Positions 10,926 through 23,169 of a stretch of 64,000 nt of DNA are shown piece after piece. How positions within the stretch are numbered: position 1 is the first letter of the stretch; every line of letters starts with the position of its first letter. A program made the translations under genes and the position numbers. The notes below the pieces were generated by a model. That model worked only from the letters and a program-made list of their open reading frames with translations. It was not told the DNA's origin and made no database searches. The DNA comes from Collybiopsis luxurians FD-317 M1 (Eukaryota; Basidiomycota; Agaricomycetes; Agaricales; Omphalotaceae), in assembly GCA_000827265.1 (NCBI GenBank), contig KN834873.1, positions 6,462-70,461 on the forward strand. Reading direction: 5' to 3'.

Positions 10926-12525
10926 CAAACTTGACACTGAAAGTGACGCCTGAGGACCAAGCAGAGCTATACAATCTCGGGGCCAACACAGTCCTCAACT
11001 TCATTGATCTCATAATCTTAGCAGTAGGTTGGGGCGCGTAAGTGCTACTGGCAATTAAATGGAATGTATGGGTAAATGAATTCATGTTTTGCAGGTGCAC
11101 TAGGTTTGATGCCATGCATTGCACTTTACTGTCTGAGGTAAGAGTTGTTTTTGTTCCAGGAGTTTCTTTATATATTTCTTTAGCACGAAGTTTCGGTTGT
11201 CAGCTCGAAACATCTTATTTATGTTCTGTATGGCAATGCTATTGAGCTTTACTATGTTCCCTACTGCAAATTCTGCGGAAATCTTGCTTGGGATCAAGCT
11301 CCAGACTTCCAATATTCCTGGAGAGGATGAAACTGAGGCTATCCAAGAGCAAATCTTGATATTGAACAATTTTGTTACACCTGCACAGAATATTGCAGTA
11401 AGTTTTCGGTATAGGGCAAGCAGACAGTGAATACATGTACTTTATTCTTATATCCACTTGAGGCCCTGCCGTTGGTAATAGGCCAACGCTGCCGCGTGGC
11501 AGGTACTCGTGCCCTGCACCCTCATACTTATTTATCCTAACCTGCCCGGTCTTCCCGAGCACAGGTTGTATGACATCACAAAATGGAATGCCGCCGCTTC
11601 GTTCAAATGCCGTGAAAGCCTTCGAATTTCAATTGCAATACAATCCCATGACAGGAATACCATATCTACGATTTAGTTTTGAGTAATCAATATTATGAGT
11701 TCAATACAAAATTGCCTGTTAAGGATCAGGCACGGAATTCCCCACCTCAAAAACTCGGCATTCCATTTCATTCCATGCACTCGTAAATTTAGGTTGCTCT
11801 GGGAGACAGTGCTGTACATTGGAGAGCTTGGACATTACTACCTAATGCAAGGTTTTGGAAAATTCTTCCTGCAGTTTTGATGATTGCTAATGTGGGTAGG
11901 TGGAAAGAATTAATGGAAACCAATTCATCTATTGATTCTGTCTGTCCTAGGCTTGCTTATTGCAGATTGCATTGTGGATGATAGCCAATCCCTAGAAATA
12001 ATTCATGGTCTCACCCCGAGTTTGGACTGGATTTCCCTTGTGGCTTCTTTTATCCTTAATCTATTTGTCACATTGTTCATTGTGTGGAAATGGTGGTAAG
12101 ATTTCCTTCAGATGCATTGTGCAATATGAAGCATATACTTCATGAACAGGAATTTCCAAAGAGTCAGGAATATAGTGTTATCTAGAAGGAACCGTCCTGT
12201 CAATAAGATTCTCCTCATCTTGATGGAGTCAGGAGGATTTTTTTGTGTGGCACAATTAATTGGGATTATCACCAGAGTGATTAATACTTTCAGTAGTACA
12301 TCCAACGCTATGGGTTTGCTAGAAGTTCTTCATACAGGGCTTTCACTATTTTCAGTTGCTACAGTAAGTACTCACATAGATTCCTATCCTCCACTTTGCA
12401 GTGAAGAATCAATACAGGCAAGGTATCCTGCAGCAGTGATTATCCTGGTGAATACAAATAACTCGCCGGTTATGGAGACACTGCATAATAGTGAGAGCAC
12501 TCAAGATACTGAAAGTGCTCAGTGA
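10926..12525 (+). CDS. Polytopic membrane protein of a basidiomycete multigene family
   Basis: My model is seven exons, ending 11027, then 11095-11137, 11184-11397, 11793-11895, 11951-12095, 12150-12363 and 12418-12525, about 308 residues. Hydrophobic helices include VLNFIDLIILAV, LGLMPCIALYCL, ILFMFCMAMLLSF, ILPAVLMIA, WISLVASFILNLF and AAVIILV. The motif DSAVHWRAWTLLPN matches the conserved DSxVxWRAW-type loop I know from a large family of uncharacterised agaricomycete membrane proteins; a sensory or signalling role is only a guess. Last intron 12364-12417 is 54 nt, so both retention and splicing keep frame. The start codon is not located: the first exon opens after a CAG at 10925, and a duplicated repeat ends 90 bp upstream. 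Exon 1 joins in frame only with donor GTTGGG at 11028; the stronger-looking GTAAGT at 11038 would shift frame. Confidence 0.7.
11457..11786 (+). mobile_element. SINE-like dispersed repeat, copy 2 (inside an intron)
   Basis: It begins CTTGAGGCCCTGCCG, shares the GGCCAACGCT...ACTCGTGCCC head and the TTGCCTG..GGATCAGGCAC core, and ends CATTCCATGCACTCGTAA. It lies in sense orientation within intron 3 of the membrane-protein gene and stretches that intron to 395 nt. It is about 100 bp longer than the other copies because of a diverged middle. Confidence 0.6.
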
Positions 12526-13914
12526 GCAACCGCGATTTGAGCAGTAGGTCAGCTTCTCCCTCCTTACTACAGAAAGAAATCGACCTTTAAATTTAGACAC
12601 TCACGGGATGGCTGACACTGCCCTTGCCAAGAATGTCTCATGTATGCATCTGTTGCATGTGTAAATAGTTCGTATTTATCACAATTTATGATCTGTCCTT
12701 GTTCTCGTTCCCCCATGTTCAGATCCCTCCTCAGCTGAAGTTGTATTGACTGTGCTCGTTCATTAACACCAATTACATTTCCCTGTCGGTGACTGTTGCG
12801 TCTGAGAAACCGGCTTCGGTTTTGAATATCGCGTTGGCTTTGCGGTTTGGGTTTCTTACGCTTGAATGAGAAGAATTGCGTTGCCGAAAATAGGGAATAT
12901 GACTATGATGAAAGGGGAGGAGTAGAATATCTAAGAATAGGTGCGGGGTAGTACGGAGAAAGACATTGACGATGGCTGGGGAGGTCGATTACAACTCAGC
13001 TTTCAATCACGGTCCAACAAAATCGAGCAATAGTGACATGCGAGAGTGATCTGAACGTTTATGTCTATGAGGGTGAAGGTGCTGGGGGGGTACAGAACGT
13101 CTATCTCGGTGCTTATCCTAACATGAGCAAACCGTGAGTCAACTTCACGTTCAAGTTACCTCCGTCGCAGGAGGTTCTACTATTTCTGATATTTAGGTTA
13201 ATAAGGAGTTTGGGGTTCTGCACTTTGTATGAAGCAGCTTGAGTTGTGAGTGGATATCGTGAACTAGCGTATAGCCAAGTTCCAACACGATTACTCCTGG
13301 ACATCAAAGAGCAGGCCTCTCATTTCTATTCAATTGTCTACAAGTCAAAGTTTTTGGAAGGCGTTCGAGCGGAAGGAGATAGTTGGATTTAGTTTATCTT
13401 ATCTTATCAACGATCCGTTTACTAGCGGAAACCGGCTCCGGGGCCTTCCGTCACCTCTTTCTTCACGCTAGCTGTGGTTCCAACGGCTTGTACTGACGCA
13501 GCGCAGATCTCCTGGCCTTGTTTTCTTGTCCACACCCTGCTGTTTGTCAGGAAGCATCTCCACTTTTGAAGAGCAGGGGCATGCATGGATTGGCTTACCG
13601 CGCTTGGACCTTTGTACGCGACACTCTCAGTCTTGTATAAGGTTGCTTGCCGGGCTGCAGGGCATAATTCGAATTAGTGAGTTCGTGTCACTTATATATC
13701 CCTATGGTTTGCTTAATTGGTTGCGGTAGCGTAGGCAACCTGTTTCAGCGGTTGACCAAGTCTAGAATCTTTTCGCAAACGAAACAGCAATTCCAACCAA
13801 GGATAGGAAAAGAAAGAATGCGAGCGAAGTCCTCATCCAACGGAATCTTGATGCCCCTTAGACGACTACCAACCACCTTCTCATACTCTACACGCAATCC
13901 TCACACACACATAC
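12526..13914. other. Intergenic, CpG-retaining; left part of the B/C upstream duplication
   Basis: From about 12632 (AATGTCTCATG) the sequence aligns in pieces with 49730 onward. About 250 bp (12790-13045) is present here and absent in the C counterpart. Short open frames occur on both strands, but none has recognisable features. I see no gene that I can support. Confidence 0.5.
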
Positions 13915-15265
13915 TCCCTCATTGCTGTCACCATTCGGGCGTGTATCAACTGCATCCGTTTTTCTCTCCCCCGCCGGTCATTTGGCGGCCCAGCTTGCAT
14001 ATACGATCTGTTGCACTTTGTATCTCCCGAAGAAGATTCAGAGTGCGACTTCGTAGGTTGAGCTCCCGGCGTTGCCCTCTTGTATCTTCCAGCTTCTCCG
14101 TCTTCCTATCCTATCATCATCGCAACATCCGGATCGGAATGTGCACTACCCGCCAGTGTTGATTATCTTAGGCTTTTGGGGGCACAGCATTTCGCGAACG
14201 AAGCAAATGGAGAGATGGACCGTCCATAGGCACAAGATGAGATTAGAAAACAGGCTGAACATGCACAGATGGTCCTGTAGGGTTCTTTCGTACGGAGGTA
14301 TGTGAGTGATTCTTTATTCGCTTATGTTAATACCAAATCATTCGCCGTTGTTTGCTTTCGTATTTCCAGCTACGATATCCCGATGCTATCTCCTTCGTTC
14401 CTCTAGTTTCTTCACCTCACTGCTTCGACGGCCTGTAATCCCCTTCCAAGTAGCCCACACCAGCGCCAGCACCCACCTTGTCAGTGAAATTGAATCACAA
14501 AGTTTCAGCTTCAGCGTCCCTAACAGCATCTCTACCCCATCCTTGTGTTCAGCGGACACCACTGGCTCGACGACACGAGCGGACCACAGGTTAACTGCGC
14601 TCGACGCCCATCTTTAGGGAATGAACAAGGTAGCTGGTTGTTAGGTGAGCTGAGCCTCAAGTTTTATTTTCCAAAATCGTCTCATATCCCTTTCCTTAGG
14701 CTACAATGTCTGCATCCGACCTAATATCACCTTCAAGGTTGGAGTACACCCTGCTCCTTACTCACCTCGTATTCCCGTGGTCCATCCGCGACCCATCTAT
14801 CATCTATTCCTTCAAAGGGTAATCAAGGCACTCACCGGTAGATCGTTGTCAGGGCGGGAACTGAAGGACCAAATCGATGTCCACTCGCTCCTTCTAAACT
14901 TCTCCGCATGTCACGACTACGACTTCCACTCCTACCCACTCGCATACCAACTGCCAGCCATCCCCTCCCCTACCCCGCGTTTCCGGTTTCCGGTCCCACG
15001 AACTGGCGCACAGGTGCTTTTCTATTCTGCGCAATTTGAGCGTTGTAGTAGGGCAGCAGGCAGTGTCGAACTGGATGTGGAGGTGGCTACTACAGCCTCT
15101 CGCGTTATTCGTATATCTCGTACTGTCGTCTCCGTCCTTTGATTTCCTCATCCGACGTCTACGACGGTGACAGCGTCTTCTTTGTCTGCTTTGGTGGAGC
15201 AGGTGCGGTTGGGAATCGATGGAATCCTAGAAAGTGACGATACAGCAAAAGGAAAGACTGCCAAT
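13915..15265 (+). pseudogene. Relic of an unrecognised multi-exon gene (copy B)
   Basis: Several short blocks look coding on the plus strand and are kept in copy C at 50660-52060. They are SPEEDSECDFV ending at a GTTGAG donor, AQDEIRKQAEHAQMVL bounded by TAG codons, LRYPDAISFVPLVSS after a TTTCCAG acceptor, YNVCIRPNITF after a CCTTAG acceptor, and SSLSALVEQVRLGIDGILE near 15174. Blocks are separated by plausible introns (TTATGTTAATAC branch, TATTTCCAG) but in-frame stops occur in both copies. Near 15262 a deletion joins it to sequence matching position 345 of block A. I do not know the family. It is probably a dead host gene dragged along by duplication. Confidence 0.4.
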
Positions 15266-15269
15266 GGTG

Positions 15270-16483
15270 ATACGCAGTCACAACCGTCGACCCACGCGAC
15301 CCTGACATTTCCAAAGTCGAGTTTACATTGATGCTCCGCCTTCGATGATTCCCCACGTATTGTTCAAGCATAGCTAGTCCCTGCGCCTCTCGGGGTCCGA
15401 ACTCGGACAGCGATTGGGAGGCAGTTAGTGGCGAAGTAGGAGCAGACGGTGTAGTCGATGAATGCTTCCGGCAAAATTGACCACGTTAGAATTTGATTGA
15501 GTCGAGGGGTCAGCGGAGGGAGGGAAGGTTGCGAGTGGATACGTACAATTGTGTTGGTGTATGGTATTACAGTGTTTTTACTTAGTTTGTAACAGGTTTT
15601 TTTCTGGACAAAAAATGAGGAAGTCGAAGTGCTGAGAATCTAGGGTAGGTTCAGCTGATGGTCGCCTTCACGCGCTCGGATACTCCGAGCGTTCTGTCAC
15701 TTTTTTCTTTACTACCACTCACCTCCAGCTTTGCAGTACATTATCAAACCATATAAAAATGGGGTGCACTTTGAGGTACTGTTGGCCAATGATGGGCAAG
15801 ACAGGCACAAAAAAGGCAGGTAAAACTTTTAGTGGAATTCCACGATGAATAGCGTGGGCGTGCAGACGAAAAAAAAAAGCTTCATAATGCTGGATAATAT
15901 TATAGACATCCTTACGATGTCTTTGCTTGGACATAGGTGGATTCGTGCCTCTGAAGTATACACATGCCTTTGCTTGCAGATCGGGAGGAATATCGGGTGT
16001 TCCGGAGCAGAATACTGCACTGAGTATGCAAGATGAATCCCGGTCGAGATTGGTGGACTTCAACACAGAGAATGACCGAGGTAGTTATGGTTCCCCCCCC
16101 CCTCCTTTGATTACAGAAAACATGTGGAAAAATGCACGTTCAAGTCAGAATTGCAGTTGGATCAGGAAGAAGACTTATCATGCGCCTAGCCTACATTATA
16201 CACCTTTTAATAGATTTAACGCCTTCCTATCATAAATAAAAGGAGATTCATTCAACCAAGATTGCACTGTTCAGGAGCCTCATTTCGATATTAGGTGCCA
16301 AAGGTAGCTGAGATTGAGCTGGGAGTCAATACCAGAAACGAAGATGGAGGATCAGCAGGGACCAATGATATGTAAGGCACATGGTATTCGGCATTGCTGC
16401 CGGGTAAAAATACAGTCGATTCTCACACTGTTCATCACGTGTCCTGTTCACTTCTTAACAACAACCATCATCTACGACTGATT
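15270..16483 (+). promoter_or_regulatory. 5' flank of NLR copy B
   Basis: There is no supported gene. The stretch holds diverged remains of the upstream relic (to about 15480), then sequence shared with 52620-53220 of block C. The last 80 bp before the ATG are the conserved leader also seen in A and C. An opposite-strand frame of 115 codons (15719-16066) is partly kept in C, but it has no recognisable features and I do not call it. Confidence 0.35.
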
Positions 16484-19400
16484 ATGTCGCAAGAAAATCC
16501 CATCCCCGAAAGCGATGCTCACGGCAAGTGACTGATTAAGTATGAATTCTCTTTATCTAACTCAGCATTGCAGAGCCAGGATCTCCCGGGCCTCGAGTAT
16601 CAATCTTATCGGATGCATCCAATTTCGGAATAACAGGATCACCTGCTTTCTACACTGCAGGAAGGGATGTTCATCGTCACGAGGTTCATCAACATTTTGG
16701 TAAGGCAAATACTGATTTCTATCGGTCAGAAATGACAGTCTTGCAAAACAGGGAAAGATAACATTGAACTTATTAGAGAAAAGCTGAACCCGATCACCAA
16801 TCCTGTCAAAAAACGGATCGGCTGCATGGGAGGAACATGTAGGATGATTATTCAGGATCTCCATCAGTGGGTTCTCAAGCCAGACAGCTGTATGGCATGG
16901 ATCCATGGGTTAGCTGGAAGTGGCAAGAGTGCAATAGCAGTCACACTTGCTGAAACTCTAAGAGAAATGAATGACCAAGTTACCTTGGCATTGACCTTCC
17001 ATTGTGTAAAAGGTCAAGAGACAAGTAATGCTTCCATTTTGGTGCCAACTATTGGCTACCATTTAGCAAAGATATATCCAGAATTTGCTAAAGCTTTACT
17101 GGATATACTTGAGAAGGATGTTTCTCTACATGTAGACAGTGTCCCACTCAGGGAGCAGTTGTCTATCTTGTGCAAACCATTGTATACCATCAGTGCATCA
17201 AAGCCTGTCATTATTATCATTGATGGACTAGATGAATGAGGAAAACCAATTGAGCAGTATACTCTTTTGAACCACTTGCAATCTCATTTAATCAAGATTC
17301 AGTGGCTTCGAGTAGTAGTAACCAGCCGCCTCAATGTTGAAATACAAAGGGGAATGGTCAACAAGGAGCTTGTCCAGGATTTTGACTTGACCAATGATTA
17401 TACTGCTTATAGAGATATTGAGGTTTTTTTCAAGAAAAGATTTACATACTTAGCTGATGATGGAATCTCACAGAGTGACATAGACAATCTCATAACTAAA
17501 GCAGATGGACTGTTCATTTGGGCCCATACTGCAATGGAATTCATAGAATTAGGAATGGACTTGGCAGCTAATGTTCAAGTAGTGTTGCAGTCAAGGAGGC
17601 AAGAGAGTGATATTGAACATCCCCATGCCAGATTGTACAACTTGTATGCAGAGATCTTGAGGCAGCATTTCACCAATAAGAAAAGTCAGTCCCAATGCCA
17701 ATTTATTGTAGGGTCAATCATCTCAGCCTATGAACCTTTGACAATGGACACTCTAGTGACAATGCTTAGGCTAGGGTCAAATGTGACTTATGCTGTGGTG
17801 AAGAAAGTCATTGATGTTTTGAAAGCAGTGTTATATTTAAATAATGGGAAGGTTTATTACCATCTATCTTTGGCAGAATTTCTAGGCTCCGAAGAATGCC
17901 CCACAGAATTCAAGATTCAAAGAGCCTCACAACATCAGGATTTGGCTACAATCTGTATGAAAGTGCTCAATACAGAACTGAAATTTAATATCTGCAATCT
18001 AGAAACCTCCTCAATTCCAAACCATGAGATAAAGGATTTGGAAAAAAGGATTGATGAAAACATCTCATCTCAATTACAATACAGTGCACAATGGTGGGCT
18101 CACCATGTAGAGAATACTGAAGCAACAGATGCCATTGTCAAAGGTGTAAGAGATCTTACAAGCAGTTGTCAAATAATATTCTGGCTGGAGTGTATGAGTT
18201 TAATGGGGAAAGTCGATGGAGTCATAGTTAGTACAAGTGTAATTAAAAAATGGGCTTGGAAGATAAAGGTAAGAATCACCTTTCAGTGGATGAGCGGTAA
18301 TTGATACAGAGCTAGAACACAGTCATGAGAAATATAACGCAAGAGTTGGAACAGTTTGTAAAAGTATTTGCTGTGCCATTACATGATAGTACACCGCATC
18401 TGTATTTATCAGGGTGTGCACTTACACCTTCAGACTCCGTACTGAGAGAAAAAAAGATTATAAATCCTATGAAACTTGTAAAAGTAACAAAATGTGGACA
18501 AGGGACAAGATGGGAGAAGATGTTGCATGGACTAGATACCTATGAATGTCTGAATTCAGTAGCATACTCACCTGATGGCCAATATGTAGTGGCTGCAGAA
18601 TATAAGAAATTGGCAATTTGGAATGCTCACACAGCTGTGAAGGTTGGTTTGATGCAACTCAATGGCATTGGGCACTTTACTTCAGTGGCATATTCACCTA
18701 AGGGTCAATATGTAGTGTCTGGCTCTTCAGACAAGACAGTAAGACTTTGGAATACTCAAACATGTCTGCAGGTTGGGGAAGCACTCAAAGGCCACACTGA
18801 TCAAATTACCTCAGTTGCATATTCACCTGATGATCAATATGTGGTTTCTGGCTCAGATGATAGCACAATGATCATTTGGAATGTTCAAGTAGGTCTGCAG
18901 GTTGGGGAGACCCTCAAAGGCCACACTGATAAAGTAGCTTCAGTGGCATATTCACCTGATGGGCAATATGTGGTGTCTGGCTCTGCAGATAAGACAATAA
19001 GAATTTGGAATGCTCAAACAAATTTGCAGGTTGGAGAGCCACTCAAAGGTCACACAGATACAGTTGCCTCTGTAGCATATTCACCTGATGGTCAATATAT
19101 TGTGTCTGGCTCTAGTGACACCACAGTGAGAATTTGGAATGCTCAATCAGGCCTACAGGTTGGGGAAACACTCAAAGGCCACACTAAATGGGTGACCTCA
19201 GTGGCATATTCACCTGATGGTCAATTTGTGGTGTCTGGCTCTTATGATAAGACAGTAAGAATCTGGGCTGCTCAAACTGGCCTGCAGGTTGGAAAGGAAC
19301 TCCAAGGTCATGTTGGCAAAGTTACTTCAGTAGCATATTCACCTGCTGGTCAATATGTAGTGTCTGGTGGACTTGAGTCTGACTTGAGTGGTATTGATGA

Positions 19401-20710
19401 CCCAACAATGATTATTTGGAATGCACAATCATATATGAGGGGTGAAGAACCATTCCAATCCCACACTGACTTTGTGAATTCAGTAGCATTTTCACCTGAT
19501 GGTCAATATGTAGTGTCTGGCTCAAGGGATAAGACAGTAAGAATATGGGCAGCCCAAACAGGTTTGCAGGTTGGCAAGCCACTTGAAGGTCACACTGAAG
19601 CGGTTTGCTCAGTGGCATATTCCCCTGATGGTCAATATGTGGTGTCCGGTGCTGATGATAATACAGTAAGGATTTGGAATGCTCAAACAGGTCTGCAGGT
19701 TGGGGTGCCTCTCAAAGGCCACACTAAATGGGTGACCTCAGTGGCATATTCACCTGATGGTCAATTTGTGGTGTCTGGCTCAGCAGATAAGACAGTAAGA
19801 ATCTGGGCTGCTCAAACAGGTCTGCAGATTGTGGAGCCACTCACAGGTCACACTGTTGTGGTTGCCTCTGTGGCATATTCACCTGATGGTCTCTATGTAG
19901 TGTCTGGCTCTTATGATCAGACAGTAAGAATTTGGAATGCTCAAACAGGTCTGCAGGTTGGGCGGCCACTCAAAGGCCATACTGGCGGAGTTACTGCAGT
20001 GGCATATTCACCTGATGGTCAGTATGTGGTGTCTGGCTCAGATGATAAGACAATAAGGATTTGGAATGCTCACACAGGTCTGCAGACTAAGGAGCCCCTC
20101 AATGGCCACACTTATGGTATTTGCTCTGTGGCATATTCACCTAATGGGCAATATGTGGTGTCTGGCTCTCAAGGAGGGACAGTAAGAGTTTGGAATATAC
20201 AAACAAATCTGCAGGTTGGGGAACCACTCCAAGGCCACACAAGTTGGGTTGCCTCAGTGGCTTATTCATCAGATGGTCATCATGTAGTCTCTGGCTCGTC
20301 TGATAAAACTGTAAGAATTTGGAGCACCCAAAGATTAGGGCATAGTCATGATCCCTCCCCCTCAGTTTACACTCCTCCTTCTGGAGCCATTCTTTATTCA
20401 TATCACATTCCCCTTCCTCCAGGTATTTCATTAGGTCATATTGATAACCGTGGCTGGCTCTGCTCTCAAGATAGGGAGCTCATTCTTTGGCTTCCTCCCT
20501 GGATAAGGGGTGGTTTCAGAGATAAATTTCAAATCCATACTATTCCTCCCGATGCTGTAAATTCTGCCCTTACTGTGGACTGGTCAAATTTTGTTTATGG
20601 AACAAAATGGACTGACTGTTGGGATTCCACTTGCATTGCCATATCAAACAGTAAATGTAAGTTCTCTTCCTGCTTAACTCATTTGCACTTTATTGATCTA
20701 CCATTCAGGA
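16484..20710 (+). pseudogene. NACHT-WD40 (NLR-like) receptor, copy B, one nonsense codon
   Basis: The exon plan is that of copy A: 16484-16527, 16566-16699, 16752-18268, 18316-20656, then a junction at 20709 that supplies GA to complete the stop. Walker A GLAGSGKS and Walker B IIIDGLDE are intact, but the tryptophan codon right after Walker B (residue 222) is TGA at 17237-17239. Downstream frame, introns and all 14 WD40 repeats are otherwise open to the end, so the lesion looks recent. The protein would be cut inside NACHT unless the stop is read through, edited or a reference error. An internal start (17267) would lack the P-loop. The WD repeats differ from A mainly at the two residues after GH-T and around the SGSxD turn. 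Confidence 0.8.
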
Positions 20711-22011
20711 TTTTACCACTGCTTTTATCTTCCTGTTATGCCTGACCATTACTCTTCATTACTTGTTTGTTTATTGCTTATCTTGCTGCCCAGTGATTGC
20801 AGAGCATCATTTCAGCGCTAATCTAACTTCCCATTAAACTTAGTTCTACCACTGTTGTGCAACTATTCTACATCAATTGTGGTGAGCTGGCAACCCTTTA
20901 CTTGTGTGACTCTTATTGTCATACTGAGAAAATACCAAACTCACTTGAATATGAAGCTGGATGCTTTAAGCAACTGGATAGTATCCACTTTTAAGTGCCC
21001 AGTGTCAGAATACCAGGAATTATCTCAACTGTATCTATCCTTAGTGCTGCCTGCAGCTGCAATTCCCAACTCCATCAAGAGAAAGTAATTGTTCTGCCAC
21101 AATGGTGGTTCATTCAGTTGCAATGTTATCAACTGAACTCTTCAGAGTGTTCAAGAAGCTAACTGACAAAATGTCACTGGGAATATAAACCCTCTTTTTT
21201 GAGAGGAAAATTTCTGAACAAAGGATGTGCAATATCAGCTCCAAATGTTTGCAAATACATCTCACAGATAGACAAGTACAGATTCCCATTGAAGGGTAAA
21301 TGAGCGGTATACAGCTTGACACATGGTCTCACAATGTTAGGGACAACAGCAGATTTGGTAGTTCAAGAAGAATTTGAGGGAAAGGACATTAGGGTCTCTA
21401 CCCTTAGTTTTTTCAGTTGTAAGTCTCTCAATGAGTCAGCAGCAGGGGAACCCTAAAAAGGACAACAGGCAACTGTATTGCTATATCCATTGGCAATGGT
21501 TATTATTTGCAGAAGGTCTATCCCAACTGCATAAGTCAGTGAGTGGAGAGAACATAGAGTCTTAAAAATTTTCATATAATTCTGTGACATAAGAATATTG
21601 AGATTAGATAGAAATGTGTGAAAGAGTTACCTACTGGGGCAAAATTTAGGAAGATTTTGGCCAGTTGTAATAAACACAGCCCTCCCTTCCCTCCAGTCAG
21701 AGTCAGGGATCACTACTCCTCACAATTATAGTAATAAGTGTATTCTTAGCTAGTTGCACTTTGCAAAGAATTGCTCTTAACCCAATCACATCAGACTGAC
21801 AGGTATAGTACATTAGTAAGGAGGTCATCAAAGCTTCCCTTACAGTGAACACTTAAGGAAGCAACCAGTGAACAAAAGAATGTGTCGTAGATTTGTCTTG
21901 TGACTTCATTGAACATGTTGGGGTGCAGAATAGGTGGAGAGGGGTGTGTGTAAAAGCTCAATGAGCTTATTCTCCTATAGAGAAGTTCACTCACTTGGTG
22001 TCATTGAAGCA
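20711..22011 (+). other. 3' flank of NLR copy B
   Basis: This aligns to 5329-7040 of block A with about 480 bp fewer around 20800-20880, and to block C up to about 60930. No gene is supported. Confidence 0.5.
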
Positions 22012-22670
22012 ATACATCAGGAAAAAGGTCCTATAGCCCAGGCTCATATGGGTTGTTATCTGATGGCCTAAGGCTTAAGGCTTCTCAGGGTCCTAGGTTG
22101 TCTAGGCTACCCAGGATACCAAGGGACACCCCCCAATCCCTGAGCACTCTCAGGTTGCCTGAGGGTCCCTGAGGCTTCCCTGGGGCATCCTGAGGGCTCT
22201 AAAATGTGAATGCAAAATAATATTGTATATTCTCATCTCTTTCTATTCTTACTCTACTATACCCCATTCTACTCTATCTCATATTGTATTTAACTCAACT
22301 TTTTGTATTCAACTACTATATCTACAGATTATTTTCAGTTATTATACATAATTGTACACTATTATATAGTACTGTATAGTAGTTTAAGCCTTGTAATAAC
22401 CTAACATACTCAAGTACAGTATATCAGTATAGTACAGAATCTATAAATTCATATATAGTGTCGATACTATTAGTTATAATAAGGGTGAACATATTTTGAT
22501 CATGGGAAAAGTATTGATTGTAGACAGCTCACAGTGAGCACATCATGTGATTTATTTTAAAAGCCCAAACCTGTATGAATCTGCAGCCAAATAAATGTTT
22601 TTATTGTGGATTTATACAATACTATTACACAGCTATATATTTGAAATACAATTTGTGTTATATGTATTAT
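22012..22670. repeat. AT-rich repeat with CCTGAG/CCTAGG-rich head (copy 1)
   Basis: It opens TACATCAGGAAAAAGGTCC, then about 180 bp dense in CCTGAGG/CCTAGG/CCCAGG words, then about 470 bp of very AT-rich DNA. The inner core TTGTAGACAGCTCACAG is found inverted at about 43930-43960. It is absent from block A at the matching site. It has no coding capacity and its class is unknown. Confidence 0.5.
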
Positions 22671-23169
22671 TTTACTGACTGTTCAACCTACAACTTTGTA
22701 GACTAAATCTTGAGTAGTATATGCTGGGGAGGTGAAGTCAATATGAGGTTCACCCTATAACCAGTCCCTCTCCTCAAGATCTGTCAATGACTTTTGCAGT
22801 CTAGTTTTCAGGAATTTTTTTCCTAATTAACTGAGTCCAGTGGCTGATGTGAGTGACAAAGTCAATCATGACTTTCATGTGATCACTGCTTTCTCATACC
22901 TTTAGTGTCAATTGATCTGACTGTCATTCCCTTGTTTAACTGAAGCCAGTGAACCCTTCAAGTTTGTAGACCTTGCTGAACAGTCAGACTGTATGAGAGT
23001 ATATGCACTATATTTCCCCCTTGAGTAAAGTCCTTTATCAACCTAGGTCATCTTGCATTTCTACAAGTTTGTTTGATCATTGCCAACTGTGGCCCTGCCA
23101 GTTGTCAATGTTCCTTCAAGGTAGACCACTCAGGACTTAGAACATAAGTGCCTCACAAGGCACCTTAAA

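Noticed and set aside
14894..15151. Minus-strand frames over the relic gene (also 51648-51893)
   Set aside because: Val/Gly-rich low-complexity readings opposite better plus-strand blocks; no support for a separate gene.
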